Shown in pieces: positions 27,527 through 37,442 of a stretch of 64,000 bases of DNA. Position numbers and translations under genes: made by a program. Source of the stretch: Bacillus sp. FJAT-29937 (lineage in GTDB: Bacteria; Bacillota; Bacilli; Bacillales; Cytobacillaceae); NCBI RefSeq assembly GCF_001509555.1, contig NZ_LMAS01000008.1, positions 62,001 through 126,000 of the forward strand, given 5' to 3'. The notes under the pieces are model-generated. The model was not told the DNA's origin. It did not search any database and saw only the letters and a list, made by a program, of their open reading frames with translations. The number at the start of each line of letters is the position of its first letter. Positions within the stretch are counted from its first letter, which is position 1.

Positions 27527-30500
27527 ATTTTCTGGGGTTCGAGATTATATTCCGACAGCATTGGATTTATCAGAGGAGCATGACCATATTCTTATCTCCG
27601 GTCCTAACGGTGCGGGTAAGTCAACTGTAACATTTTGTATGGGTGGAGTTCTTTATTCAAGTAAAGTAGACATAGAAGGTCTAAAGTCTAATAATCTCCC
27701 ATCAAATCATACATGGCGAGCGAAAATTGAGCTTCTTTTCAAAAATGCAGGGAAAATGAAGGTTGATGCCCCTCTATATGTACAATTCCGCTTGGAAATT
27801 GAACAAACACCTGGTGATCAAATTAAAAGAGAGTTCTATATTGAAGAGGGGGACGAAATCGACAAATGGCAACGTTCCACAAAGTTTACCAGTGGCGGGA
27901 GTTTGAATTTTACTGAATATAAAAATCAAGTGCTCTATAAGTATGCTGTCGATCCAGATGCCTTTTATCTAATTTGGTACCAAAAAGAAGTGAACCAGTT
28001 TGCCATCATGCATCCAGAAGAACGTTTCCGAATTTTTAGTGAGATGAACGGCATCGATAAAATCCAGAAAAACTGGGAAGAAAGTAAAGAACTTGTTAAG
28101 GAAACGGAGCAGAGCCTGCAAGAGGCAGAAGGCAAGCAAGGCCTAAATAAAATGCATTTAAAGCAAAAGAAAATGGAACTTGATAATTATCATGATCGCA
28201 ATCGCCGCCGTAAGGAAGGCTTTAACCAATATTATCGAGGGTTAATGTGGCTTGAAACATATTATTTAAATCAAATTGACTCCTTAAAATTACAAATTGA
28301 AGAATTAAAAACTAATAAGGAGGGAAAAATTGGAACCAAGCGGGAGAAGGAAATTTATTTTGTTGAGAAAAAGGAGGAACTTGAACAGTTCAGGCTGTTA
28401 CTTAGTCAGCTTGAAAATCAGGAAGATGAATTAAGGCTAGAAGTCGACGAAATAAATAAACGTCTCAAAGAGACCAACAAGAAGATAGAGGAGATATCTG
28501 AGCAGATTGCCGAAATCACGAAACAAGTTGACCGTATTGGAATGTCAGAGCATGAAGTTAGTAAAAATCTGAAAGAAGCGGAACAGAAATATAAAGAGAT
28601 AGATGCTTTTATTAAAGCAATGGTTTCAAAGGCTACTAGTTTATCGGATAAGTTAAATAATCTAATTCCCAAAAGTGCGGAATTGTCTGTAGAAATTAAC
28701 CAGGATAAAGATCAGGAAAGAAAGTTTAAGGCCTTGATCGACACGTATCAAAGCAGTCATTCCGTTCAAGCTGAGATGGATAAAAACAATCTCGAAATTG
28801 AGCAAAACAAAGATCGATTACGTGATCTGAGTGAAAAGGAAAGAAAGATTGAAAAAGAACTGATATTTCTAAAAAATAATAAAGTGTACAATCCCCGTCA
28901 AGAACAGTCCATCCGATATTTTGAAAGAAATCAAATTGAAGTTTACCCATTACGCGAGCTTGTGGAATTAGATGAGACTGCGGGTCAGAACGATGAATAT
29001 TTATTCGATACGATCAAATACACATTATTCGTTAATAAAAAAGTCTTTCAAGCACCGAATGATCTTTATCATGTATCATTACCAAATCTCATTCCAGATA
29101 GAACAATTATGCATTTACCAGATAAGCATCTAAGGGTAAAAGAACATCTAGATGACCATCTTTACCCGTATGCGTTAAAAGCACTTTGGTGGGTGGCGTC
29201 ATTTTTTAAAGATGAAAAACCTTTGATTGTTAATGGTCAGCTTGTTGATGAAAAAGGGTTACGGGGACCGCAAGAGGAAAAAAGAATTATATTAAGTGAC
29301 AAAGTATTACAATTTCAGCAAGTGAAACTGGAGGAAGAGCTAACACAGGTCAAGGAAGAAATGGTTGAACTTGAAAAGGATAATATTGAACGTGATAAAC
29401 GAAACACCATTTTATTCAGTCGGAGAGAGTCACTTAAAGATGCTGAAGCGTTTTTAACGAAGGAAAATGAAAGAGAATGGCGGCAGAATCAGTATGACAA
29501 ACTAAGTAAAGGGATAGAAGCAATTGTAAATGAAAATCGTTTAATTCAAGATGAGTTAAACGAACAAAGAACGGCATTCGCTAAAAGCGGGCAATCTGTA
29601 TCAACTTACCGGGAATATCTAGAAATCTATCAACGATTTCAGAAAGAACAAGCAAAAATAGCAGAAGTTCAGAGGCTAAAGGGCATACAAGTTGAGCTTA
29701 ATCAGAATAACAAAGAACAAATTAATCATTTAGATAAAATTTCAAATACATTGGATTCAAAAAGGCGCGACGAAAAACAGCTATCAAGAAAACTAGAAGA
29801 TTTACAAGATGACCTGTCTTTTCAGGACCGAGAAATCGAACAAATTGAGCGTCAAATAAAAACAAGGTCAGAAGAGCGAGTCTCAAACGAAGAGGGATAT
29901 TCTCGTACACGAAAAGAAGTAATGAAACTTCAAGAAGTTTCGAAAGACCTAGTTGCTAATTTTAATGATGAGGTGGTTCGCTTTTCTGAGTTGACAAAAC
30001 CACAAGCGGAGGAATTACGTAATAATGGACAAACCATCTATGAGTTTGCGGTAAACCAAACTGGAATTGATGAAGCTGCACCTGAAAACTATGCAAAAAT
30101 GAAAGAAGAATATGATAGGTCAGAGAACGAAGTGAAAAAGTCAAAAATCTTATTAGAAGAATATACAGAACGAATGGAACGGTTTAAAGAGGATTTGGAA
30201 GATACAATAAATATGAAGATCATCGGAGTGAATCAGAAATTTGTTAACTATATGTCTTTATTCGGTTTTGAAGGAAAAATTGAATGGGATATGAATACGG
30301 ATCGACGTGGGCAAATTCGGTATACGCTATTTATTAAGGCAAGAAAAGAAGGCCATCGTGGAAAAATAGAAGATGTTAGTGTTAAAGCCCGCGGTGGAAA
30401 AGTAGGAAAAGGTGTATCTGGTGGTGAGGAATCACTTAGTTCTTTATTATTTGCACTGGCGTTAATGCAAACAATCGAGGCATCACCAGGATACATTGTA

Positions 30501-30731
30501 CTAGATGAATTTGATAGTGCTCTTGATGAGGGGCGAAAGGAAAAAGTGTTCGGATTATATGAACAAGAATTGCAGCGAAAAATGATTATTCTTACTCCAA
30601 AATCCCACGAAGAAGAATATCTATATCGTTTCTCTAAAGCATATGTAGTGCATCACAATCCAAATATACCAAAAAGTACAGTGTTCAAAGTGAAGCGGGT
30701 TAAGGAATTGGACAAAGGTTCATTATCTTAA
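27507..30731 (+). CDS. jetC: JetC-like SMC ATPase of a Wadjet system
   Basis: The 1074-residue protein has SMC architecture. The Walker A loop is SGPNGAGKST (residues 31-40). Long coiled coils run from about 200 to 430 and from about 640 to 900 around a hinge-like globular part. The signature SGGEESLS (971-978) is followed by Walker B YIVLDEFDSALDEG with the catalytic acidic pair D1000/E1001. No CxxC zinc hook is visible, which argues against Rad50/SbcC. I chose the ATG at 27507, preceded by GGAGGTG, inside the end of jetB. As the motor it would extrude loops of circular DNA for cutting by JetD. Confidence 0.85.
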   Translation: MIPWRLRFSGVRDYIPTALDLSEEHDHILISGPNGAGKSTVTFCMGGVLYSSKVDIEGLKSNNLPSNHTWRAKIELLFKNAGKMKVDAPLYVQFRLEIEQTPGDQIKREFYIEEGDEIDKWQRSTKFTSGGSLNFTEYKNQVLYKYAVDPDAFYLIWYQKEVNQFAIMHPEERFRIFSEMNGIDKIQKNWEESKELVKETEQSLQEAEGKQGLNKMHLKQKKMELDNYHDRNRRRKEGFNQYYRGLMWLETYYLNQIDSLKLQIEELKTNKEGKIGTKREKEIYFVEKKEELEQFRLLLSQLENQEDELRLEVDEINKRLKETNKKIEEISEQIAEITKQVDRIGMSEHEVSKNLKEAEQKYKEIDAFIKAMVSKATSLSDKLNNLIPKSAELSVEINQDKDQERKFKALIDTYQSSHSVQAEMDKNNLEIEQNKDRLRDLSEKERKIEKELIFLKNNKVYNPRQEQSIRYFERNQIEVYPLRELVELDETAGQNDEYLFDTIKYTLFVNKKVFQAPNDLYHVSLPNLIPDRTIMHLPDKHLRVKEHLDDHLYPYALKALWWVASFFKDEKPLIVNGQLVDEKGLRGPQEEKRIILSDKVLQFQQVKLEEELTQVKEEMVELEKDNIERDKRNTILFSRRESLKDAEAFLTKENEREWRQNQYDKLSKGIEAIVNENRLIQDELNEQRTAFAKSGQSVSTYREYLEIYQRFQKEQAKIAEVQRLKGIQVELNQNNKEQINHLDKISNTLDSKRRDEKQLSRKLEDLQDDLSFQDREIEQIERQIKTRSEERVSNEEGYSRTRKEVMKLQEVSKDLVANFNDEVVRFSELTKPQAEELRNNGQTIYEFAVNQTGIDEAAPENYAKMKEEYDRSENEVKKSKILLEEYTERMERFKEDLEDTINMKIIGVNQKFVNYMSLFGFEGKIEWDMNTDRRGQIRYTLFIKARKEGHRGKIEDVSVKARGGKVGKGVSGGEESLSSLLFALALMQTIEASPGYIVLDEFDSALDEGRKEKVFGLYEQELQRKMIILTPKSHEEEYLYRFSKAYVVHHNPNIPKSTVFKVKRVKELDKGSLS

Positions 30732-30933
30732 ATATAACGATAAACCAATCTATCGACTAACAAGTAAATTGGTTTGCTTACAGTTTCCAGACTTCTAGAT
30801 AGAAATATCCACCATTATGAAGGATTTCTACATTCCATCGATAATATAAAGTAGTAGGCAACAATTTTCGTGCATCCTCTATTAATCTTAAATCAGAGGA
30901 TCATTGAAATCTATTATCGGGAGAGTGAAACAA

Positions 30934-32354
30934 TTGATAGATTTGATTCATGCTGGTTCGTTAAAGATGCTTGAAGGTGAAGGTGTAAGGGTTATAAAAG
31001 GAAGTCATGACCAGCGACTGAGATTGCAAAGGTTGGTGTCGAGTTTGGAACGAAACATCGTCAGAACGGCTGGCGCTCTGGATTGACGATCTTAACAGCC
31101 ATGACGAATGTATTGCCTAAATTGGATAAAAACGGTCAGATTTTAGCGTTGTTTCAAGGTCTCGTTCATGTTGCACGAGAAAGTTCAGGAATGGGAACAC
31201 GTTTTTTACTTGGGGCACTTCCTGTATCTGATAAAGAAAATGCTCAGTCATTCAATCAATTATCAGAATGGTATCGTCATTGTGTGGAGGTTCGTGATTC
31301 ACAGGGAGCTGAACGCGTGCTCTTGACTGCGATTGAATTAGGCTTCTCGAACGAGCAGCTTTCTAACATGATGATGACAGCGATTACGGATCATTTTTAT
31401 GTGAATACCGGTCATACGCTAGATTTTCATAATAAAGCATTCGAGATTCTTGATCGGATTGGTTTAGAGCATCGGCCATATGTATTATCATCTTTGCTGC
31501 CCGGTATCGGTGATGTTTCCCGTAGTGAAGAATCTCATAGTTGGCAATCACCTGTTAACTTGGTCCAACCATTAATGAAGGCATTCAAGGGATTACCTAC
31601 TATTCTTGCCGATGCATCATCACAAGGTAACGCTGATATCGATGAAGCGGGATTGGTTAAGCAAATTTTATCAGATGATCCTTTAAAAACGCTAAAGATG
31701 ATGTTTGATGCGCTTAAAAGTGGAGTTTCTCCTGCTCGTTTGGCACAGCTCGTAGCTTTGGCGGCGGCTGAAAGGATCTCCAGTTTCCATGTTCAAAATG
31801 ATTTCAGTGATTGGTTTACCGTACTCCATACCTTCACTCACGCGCATGCGGTCCATCAGTCGCTGCGTCGTTCGACGGCTCATGAATTGACTCGAGCTGT
31901 CTTCCATGGCGCGATGAGTGTCTATCTTGATCGTTTCCTTAATATACCGTCTGCACGAAGGCCTGAACCAAAGGACGTAGAGGCTAAACCTCAAAATACT
32001 TCTGAATTGCTAGAGATAATGAATAAACAACAACAGGTTGCCGAATCAGCCCGATGGGTAGTGGATTACTTAGCACGCGGCGGTGATAAAAGTGACCTCT
32101 TCAATACGCTCGGCCACGCATTATTAAGAGAGGATGCAGAGTTTCATTCATTTCAAATGTTTGAAGCAGCGATTGTTGAACACGATCATTGGGAAAAAGA
32201 GGAATCTGAGCTAGCTAGTTATGCACAGGAAACATTGATCATTGCAGCAACACGTTATTTAGCAGGACATGCCCCAACTGCTAGAGAAATGCCACATACT
32301 GCACGGATTGCCATGCGTCTCCACCGCGGAGAAAAATTATTTGAAGATGAATGA
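30934..32354 (+). pseudogene. Rieske-type protein gene with internal deletion and frameshift
   Basis: The N-terminal piece begins at a TTG (30934) after GGGAG and reads IDLIHAGSLKMLEGEGVRVI KGSHDQ. As I recall, this matches the start of a family of Rieske [2Fe-2S] proteins with a large helical C-terminal part. The frame then changes: from 31011 another frame reads ATEIAKVGVEFGTKHRQNGW and continues for over 440 residues to 32354. The expected Rieske cluster motifs (CPHxG...CHWH) are missing, so about 100 residues seem to have been deleted at about 31008. The C-terminal portion could still be made from a TTG at 31083, but no good ribosome binding site supports that. Confidence 0.65.
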
Positions 32355-32449
32355 TTTTTATATAAGTATTAAAGTATATCCAATTAAAGTTGGACATAAT
32401 TGGATTGAGGCCATTAGTTCTGAAAAATAATTAAAGAAGAGGTTTTACG

Positions 32450-33016
32450 ATGGAAAATGAAAAAAGGCAGTTGTTGCCTGAACAACATGAAGAAATACTT
32501 GAAATATTAAAAGCCCGTTTCGAAAAAAACATGAATCGCCATGAAGGACTTGAATGGGCAAAAGTTAAAGCAAAGCTGGAAGCTAATACTGGGAAATTGT
32601 GGCCGCTCAATGAAATGGAAGCAACTGGTGGTGAGCCGGATGTTGTAGGTTATGACGAAAAAACGGGCGAATTCATTTTTTATGATTGTTCAGCAGAAAG
32701 TCCTAAAGGCCGCAGAAGTGTTTGTTATGATCATGAAGCGCTGGTGTCGCGAAAAAAACATCCACCCGAAAATAGCGCTATTGGAATGGCGACTGCGATG
32801 GGCGTTGATCTTTTAACGGAAGAACAATACCGGGAGCTTCAGTTACTTGGTAATTTTGATTTGAAAACATCGAGCTGGGTGCAAACTCCTGATCATATTA
32901 GAAAACTTGGCGGCGCCATCTTTTGTGATCGTCGCTATGATACCGTCTTTGTATACCATAATGGAGCAGATTCCTATTATGCTGCAAGGGGCTTCCGTGG
33001 CTCGCTAAGGGTCTAA
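32450..33016 (+). CDS. DUF4256-family protein
   Basis: The 188-residue protein matches DUF4256, which is widespread in bacteria and of unknown function. Recognisable stretches are MEATGGEPDVVGYDEKTGEF near residue 54, DCSAESPKGRRSVCYDHEAL near residue 79 and CDRRYDTVFVYHNGADSYY near the end. It is probably a soluble cytoplasmic protein. GAAGAGG precedes the ATG at fair spacing. There is no functional link to its neighbours. Confidence 0.85.
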   Translation: MENEKRQLLPEQHEEILEILKARFEKNMNRHEGLEWAKVKAKLEANTGKLWPLNEMEATGGEPDVVGYDEKTGEFIFYDCSAESPKGRRSVCYDHEALVSRKKHPPENSAIGMATAMGVDLLTEEQYRELQLLGNFDLKTSSWVQTPDHIRKLGGAIFCDRRYDTVFVYHNGADSYYAARGFRGSLRV

Positions 33017-33153
33017 ATTTTGGTGTGAAACGTTGCCCGGTGATGGGACGGCAGATTGGTAGTGACAAAATAGGTGGTCAGCCTTTTGAAAATGTAGCAA
33101 AAGGGAGTTCAGGTAACGGGTTCTCTTTTGGAGTACAAAAAGTGAAAAAACAA

Positions 33154-33192
33154 GCATGGTAATTCGAAAAGAATTCGCCATGCTATTTATTT
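33154..33192 (+). terminator. Terminator after the DUF4256 gene
   Basis: GCATGG...CCATGC with an inner AATTC/GAATT pairing makes an interrupted stem, followed by TATTTATTTTT. Confidence 0.7.
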
Positions 33193-33214
33193 TTCTTTGC
33201 ATGTAAAAAATTAT

Positions 33215-33290
33215 AAACGGAGAATTTCCGACTAATGTATATAGTGGATGCTTAAGAGGCAGATATAAGCGGAGAAATTCCGACTAACTG
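33215..33290 (+). repeat. Two tandem copies of a dispersed CGGAGAAATTCCG element
   Basis: AACGGAGAATTTCCGACTAA (33215-33234) and AGCGGAGAAATTCCGACTAA (33268-33287) are near-identical, each centred on a short imperfect palindrome. An inverted copy (GGGAAATTCTCCGTCTATTT) lies at 33382-33401, and another direct copy is at 40380-40403. This looks like a dispersed intergenic repeat family of this genome. Confidence 0.65.
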
Positions 33291-33600
33291 CATTAAATAA
33301 GGCAAAATCAATAGATTTTGATAAGATAAACGGAAAAACTACCTTTATTTTTAAGAAAATATGGGTATTTCTCAATTTAAAGGGAAATTCTCCGTCTATT
33401 TTTCAGTCACGGGAAAATCACCAATTATACATCTTGGGTAGCCTCCTTCCATTTTTAATAGATATAAATGAAATCAATGGAATGACATTCGAAATTGATA
33501 TTTTAAAAAGAAAATTTAGTACGGTTTTATTATTGATATTACTTTGAAACATGCAAAAACTGGTCTTGTATGGAGACTGTTGTTGATGAGATTGTAAAAT

Positions 33601-33653
33601 AAAAAAACAAAGTACCATTAGTATTTTCAGGCTAATGGTACTTTGTTTTTTTT
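33601..33653. terminator. 21-bp perfect hairpin, bidirectional terminator shape
   Basis: The arms 33601-33621 and 33632-33652 are exact complements, with an A run on the left and a T run on the right around a 10-base loop. It insulates the pst operon from upstream transcription. Confidence 0.8.
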
Positions 33654-33846
33654 GAATATGAAATAAGTCAAAATGACAAAATAATAACATTTAAAATATT
33701 TATATGCTCCTTAATTCAAAATTCTCTCATCCAATTGATATGACCTATTTTACCAAAACTAATGGATCCTGAACTGACCATCTCCACTATCCAAATTAAC
33801 TTCCCTTTACCAAATTTTCACACAAAATATCTTGTTTTTAATAAAA

Positions 33847-33885
33847 TTTACAAAACCTTTACAAAGTTCATATGAAAAATTTACA
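33847..33885 (+). promoter_or_regulatory. PhoP box upstream of pstS
   Basis: Four hexamers, TTTACA, TTTACA, CATATG and TTTACA, start at 33847, 33858, 33869 and 33880, exactly 11 bases apart. This is the direct-repeat spacing of PhoP-binding sites in Bacillus (TTAACA-type repeats). A likely -10 lies about 20 bases downstream. Phosphate starvation should activate the operon through PhoP/PhoR. Confidence 0.8.
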
Positions 33886-33957
33886 CTACATATTTATTCT
33901 ACTATTAGACAATATACGACAAAATCAATTCTAACATTATTATCTCGGAGGTAATAA

Positions 33958-34806
33958 ATGGTTATTTTCAAAAAACTTAAATTGGGATTAACGCTGCTGA
34001 CATTACTAGCAATATTAACAGCATGTACAAGTAATAGTGATACCGATACTGAGTCAAAAGCGGCAAATGGCAGTCATGCAACAGTTGCTATTTCAGGATC
34101 TACATCTGTTGGTCCGCTAGCTGAAAAATTAGCCGCGAAATATAACGAGAACGTTCATACGAAAATTGAAATAAATCAAATTGGTTCCTCTGCTGGGATT
34201 ACGAACGCCATCAATGGTGTGTCTGAAATTGGTATGTCTTCACGTGATCTAAAAGAAGAGGAGAAAGCACAAGGATTGAATGAAGTCATTATTGCTTACG
34301 ACGGGATTGTAGTTGTGACTCATCCAAGCAATAAAGTAAAAAGCTTGACGTTGGAACAAGTAAAAAAGATTTTCACTGGTGAAGTTACGAACTGGAAAGA
34401 CCTAGGCGGAGATGATATGGAAATTGTCGTAGTCTCCCGCGAGGATGGTTCAGGTTCCCGCGATGCATTCCAGGAAATTGTAGACTATAGCTCTGGAGAA
34501 TTAATCAGAAACTCCATTATTGCAAGTGGCAACGGAAATATTAAAACGACAGTTGCAAACAATAAACATGCAGTTGGCTTTATTTCATTTGAATATATTG
34601 ATGATTCTATTTCAACAATCGACATTAATGGGGTAGAGGCTAATGCAGAAAATGTTCTTAAGCAAAAATACAGTTTGTCACGTCCATTCTTGTTTGTTTA
34701 CAAAGATGGGAATCTAACGGAAGCTGGCCAACAATTTATTGATTTTATCTTAAGTGAAGATGGTCAACGTATTGCTGCGGAGGCCGGGGCAATTCCTGTG
34801 AAGTAA
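33958..34806 (+). CDS. pstS: Phosphate ABC transporter substrate-binding lipoprotein
   Basis: The 282-residue protein has a lipoprotein signal with lipobox LTAC (C23) and the PstS phosphate-binding pattern ISGSTSVGPLAEKLAAKY near residue 45. The central segment SREDGSGSRDAFQEIV supplies the serine, arginine and aspartate that hold phosphate. It is anchored outside the cell and feeds PstCA. It is the first gene of the operon and lies behind a PhoP box. The ATG follows CGGAGG. Confidence 0.96.
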   Translation: MVIFKKLKLGLTLLTLLAILTACTSNSDTDTESKAANGSHATVAISGSTSVGPLAEKLAAKYNENVHTKIEINQIGSSAGITNAINGVSEIGMSSRDLKEEEKAQGLNEVIIAYDGIVVVTHPSNKVKSLTLEQVKKIFTGEVTNWKDLGGDDMEIVVVSREDGSGSRDAFQEIVDYSSGELIRNSIIASGNGNIKTTVANNKHAVGFISFEYIDDSISTIDINGVEANAENVLKQKYSLSRPFLFVYKDGNLTEAGQQFIDFILSEDGQRIAAEAGAIPVK

Positions 34807-34851
34807 TAGACAGTAACATAATTTTTAATCGTTATCTTGGGGGAATTCAGC

Positions 34852-35760
34852 GTGTCTATCCTAACTAAGCACAATGCAGAAATCGGTAAGGCAAATAAAA
34901 GGAAGTATATGTTAGAGAAGGTATCTGCGAGAGTGTTCTTAATTTGTGCACTTCTTTCAGTCATCACTTTATTGTTAATCATTGGATTTGTTTTTTATAA
35001 AGGCTCACATCCATTTGTGGCTGGGGGCTATAGCTTTATGGACTTTATTTTCGGTTCGGATTGGGTTCCAAGTGAAGATAAATTCGGGATTTTCCCAATG
35101 ATTGTCGCATCTGCTTTTGCAACAATCGGGGCATTAATAATCGGGGTTCCTATCGGTTTATTTACAGCGATTTTCTTAGCAGAAATAGCCTCAAAAAAAA
35201 CAGCCAAAATCATTTCGCCTGCGATTCAGCTGTTAGCAGGTATCCCTTCTGTTTTATACGGGGTTTTTGGACTAGCGATTATTGTTCCATTTCTACAAAA
35301 TTCTTTAGGATTAGTAAAAGGACAAAGCTTATTAGCAGTTATTCTTGTATTAGCAATTATGATGCTGCCAACCATTGTGACAGTTGCGGAGACAGCAATT
35401 CGTGCGGTGCCGAACTCATACCGCGAGGGATCGCTAGCTCTTGGTGTTTCACATATTGGAACCATTTTCAAAGTCATTGTACCAGCAGCTAAATCAGGGA
35501 TTATGACGGCCATTGTATTAGGTTTAGGTCGAGCAATCGGAGAAACGATGGCTGTTATATTAGTGGCTGGGAATAGTTTAATCGTACCAACTAGCCTGAC
35601 TGATAGTGTTCGCCCGCTAACGACAAATATTGCGTTGGAAATGGGTTACGCAGCTGGCACTCATCAAGAAATGCTGTTTGCAACAGGAATTGTCTTATTC
35701 TCCTTTATATTAATTTTGAATTTTGTATTAGCGAAAATTACTGCGAAGGGCGGCAACTAA
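34852..35760 (+). CDS. pstC: Phosphate ABC transporter permease PstC
   Basis: This 302-residue membrane protein has six predicted helices and the ABC permease EAA-type loop (YREGSLALGVSHIGTIFKVI). The GTG at 34852 follows TTGGGGGAATT and is preferred to an earlier in-frame codon at 34837. It forms the membrane channel with PstA, whose gene begins two bases after the PstC stop. Confidence 0.94.
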   Translation: MSILTKHNAEIGKANKRKYMLEKVSARVFLICALLSVITLLLIIGFVFYKGSHPFVAGGYSFMDFIFGSDWVPSEDKFGIFPMIVASAFATIGALIIGVPIGLFTAIFLAEIASKKTAKIISPAIQLLAGIPSVLYGVFGLAIIVPFLQNSLGLVKGQSLLAVILVLAIMMLPTIVTVAETAIRAVPNSYREGSLALGVSHIGTIFKVIVPAAKSGIMTAIVLGLGRAIGETMAVILVAGNSLIVPTSLTDSVRPLTTNIALEMGYAAGTHQEMLFATGIVLFSFILILNFVLAKITAKGGN

Positions 35761-35761
35761 G

Positions 35762-36586
35762 GTGAGAGAATGGAAAGATAATTTATTGCGTGGATTTTTA
35801 TGGCTTTCAGCTCTGCTTTCTGTTGCCGTTCTCGTCATCATTGTTGGATTTATCTTTTATAAAGGGATGAATTTGATCAGCTTTGATTTCATTTTTGGTG
35901 ATTATTCCCCAACTGGGGGCGGAGGTATTTGGCCGATGGTAGTTACAACGATTTACACAATCGTTATTTCCTTAATCATTGCGACTCCAATCGGGATATT
36001 AGCAGCCGTTTATTTACAAGAATATGCGAAACAGGGACGGTTAGTTAGAATCATCCGCTTTGCAACTGAAAGTTTAACAGGGATTCCCTCGATTATTTAT
36101 GGTTTGTTTGGAGCAGTATTCTTTGTAACGACTTTAAAATTCGGAATGTCCATTATAGCGGCTTCCTTAACATTAACGATTATTGTTTTGCCTGTAATTA
36201 TACGAACAACAGAAGAGTCCTTAAAAACAGTTCCCGGGTCATACCGTGAAGGTTCGTTAGCTCTTGGAACAACAAAGCTGCAAACATTATATAAGGTGAT
36301 CTTGCCTAGTGCGATGCCTGGAATTTTATCTGGTATCATTCTCTCGGTTGGACGAATTGTTGGAGAATCAGCTGCCATCTTTTTAACTGCTGGAACAGTA
36401 GCTGCCATGCCGGAAAGTATTTTTTCATCAGCCAGAACGTTAACTGTTCACTCCTATTTAGTCACACAAGAGGCTGGGGACATTGAACTTGCTGCGGCAG
36501 TTGGAATTGTCCTAATCGTCATCATTTTGGCTATCAATTTATCAGCAACATTTATATCAAAGAGATTAAATAAAGCAGACCAATAA
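35762..36586 (+). CDS. pstA: Phosphate ABC transporter permease PstA
   Basis: The 274-residue protein has six helices, the signature TESLTGIPSIIYGLFG and the permease loop YREGSLALGTTKLQTLYKVI, which closely mirrors that of PstC. It starts at a GTG directly after pstC, implying coupled translation. Confidence 0.95.
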   Translation: MREWKDNLLRGFLWLSALLSVAVLVIIVGFIFYKGMNLISFDFIFGDYSPTGGGGIWPMVVTTIYTIVISLIIATPIGILAAVYLQEYAKQGRLVRIIRFATESLTGIPSIIYGLFGAVFFVTTLKFGMSIIAASLTLTIIVLPVIIRTTEESLKTVPGSYREGSLALGTTKLQTLYKVILPSAMPGILSGIILSVGRIVGESAAIFLTAGTVAAMPESIFSSARTLTVHSYLVTQEAGDIELAAAVGIVLIVIILAINLSATFISKRLNKADQ

Positions 36587-36598
36587 AGGAGCATATTT

Positions 36599-37429
36599 AT
36601 GAGCACATTAGTAATGGAACGTAGCGAGCGAGCGGTTAAAGAAAAACAAACGGTATTTACAGAAACTGTGGAAGGCACAACAACGAAAATTAGTGTGAAG
36701 GATTTAAATTTATTCTATGGTGAGAAACAAGCATTGTTTGGAGTATCTCTTGATATTAATGAAAAAGAGGTAACAGCTTTAATTGGTCCTTCAGGCTGTG
36801 GAAAATCGACTTTTTTACGAACATTAAATCGAATGAATGATTTAATTGACGGTGTAAAAATCAATGGTGATATAGAAATTGATCATGAGAATATTTATAA
36901 ATCAAATGATGTGATCAAATTACGTACAAAAGTAGGAATGGTTTTTCAAAAACCTAATTTATTCCCAATGAGTATTTACGATAATGTTGCTTATGGACCA
37001 AGAATGCAAGGCATTAAAAATAAAAAAGAATTAAATAAAATTGTGGAAGAAAGCTTGCGGGGGGCAGCGATTTGGGACGAAGTAAAAGACCGGCTAAAAA
37101 CATCAGCATTAGGTTTGTCCGGCGGTCAGCAACAACGTGTTTGTATTGCACGAGCCATTGCGATGAAACCGGATGTGATTTTAATGGATGAGCCTACTTC
37201 GGCCCTAGACCCAATCTCAACGTTAAAAGTAGAAGAATTAATCTCAAATATGAAGGATGAATTTACGATCGTCATCGTTACTCATAACATGCAACAAGCT
37301 GCGCGAATCTCTGATAAAACAGCGTTTTTCTTAAATGGAGAGATAGTTGAATATGATGATACAGATAAGATTTTTTCAATGCCTAAAGATCAGAGAACAG
37401 AAGATTATGTAACTGGCCGATTTGGATAA
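36599..37429 (+). CDS. pstB: Phosphate ABC transporter ATP-binding protein
   Basis: The 276-residue ATPase has Walker [10 protein letters not shown] near residue 64, the signature [17 protein letters not shown] near residue 175 and Walker [14 protein letters not shown]. The sequence between ([20 protein letters not shown]) is typical of PstB. A non-conserved N-terminal extension of about 30 residues precedes the ATPase core, as is common in Bacillus. AAAGGAG lies before the ATG. Confidence 0.96.
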   Translation: MSTLVMERSERAVKEKQTVFTETVEGTTTKISVKDLNLFYGEKQALFGVSLDINEKEVTALIGPSGCGKSTFLRTLNRMNDLIDGVKINGDIEIDHENIYKSNDVIKLRTKVGMVFQKPNLFPMSIYDNVAYGPRMQGIKNKKELNKIVEESLRGAAIWDEVKDRLKTSALGLSGGQQQRVCIARAIAMKPDVILMDEPTSALDPISTLKVEELISNMKDEFTIVIVTHNMQQAARISDKTAFFLNGEIVEYDDTDKIFSMPKDQRTEDYVTGRFG

Positions 37430-37442
37430 TAGGGGGTAACAA

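Larger units (their letters stand above)
33017..33957. other. Intergenic region upstream of pstS
   Basis: This 0.9-kb stretch holds two terminators, three copies of the dispersed palindromic repeat and the PhoP box. I see no gene in it. Confidence 0.6.

Noticed and set aside
30904..31086. A separate 60-codon gene starting with MKSIIGRVKQLIDLIHAG
   Set aside because: Its last 25 codons lie beyond the apparent deletion joint, where the neighbouring frame carries the protein-like sequence. I treat it as the 5' part of the broken Rieske-type gene.
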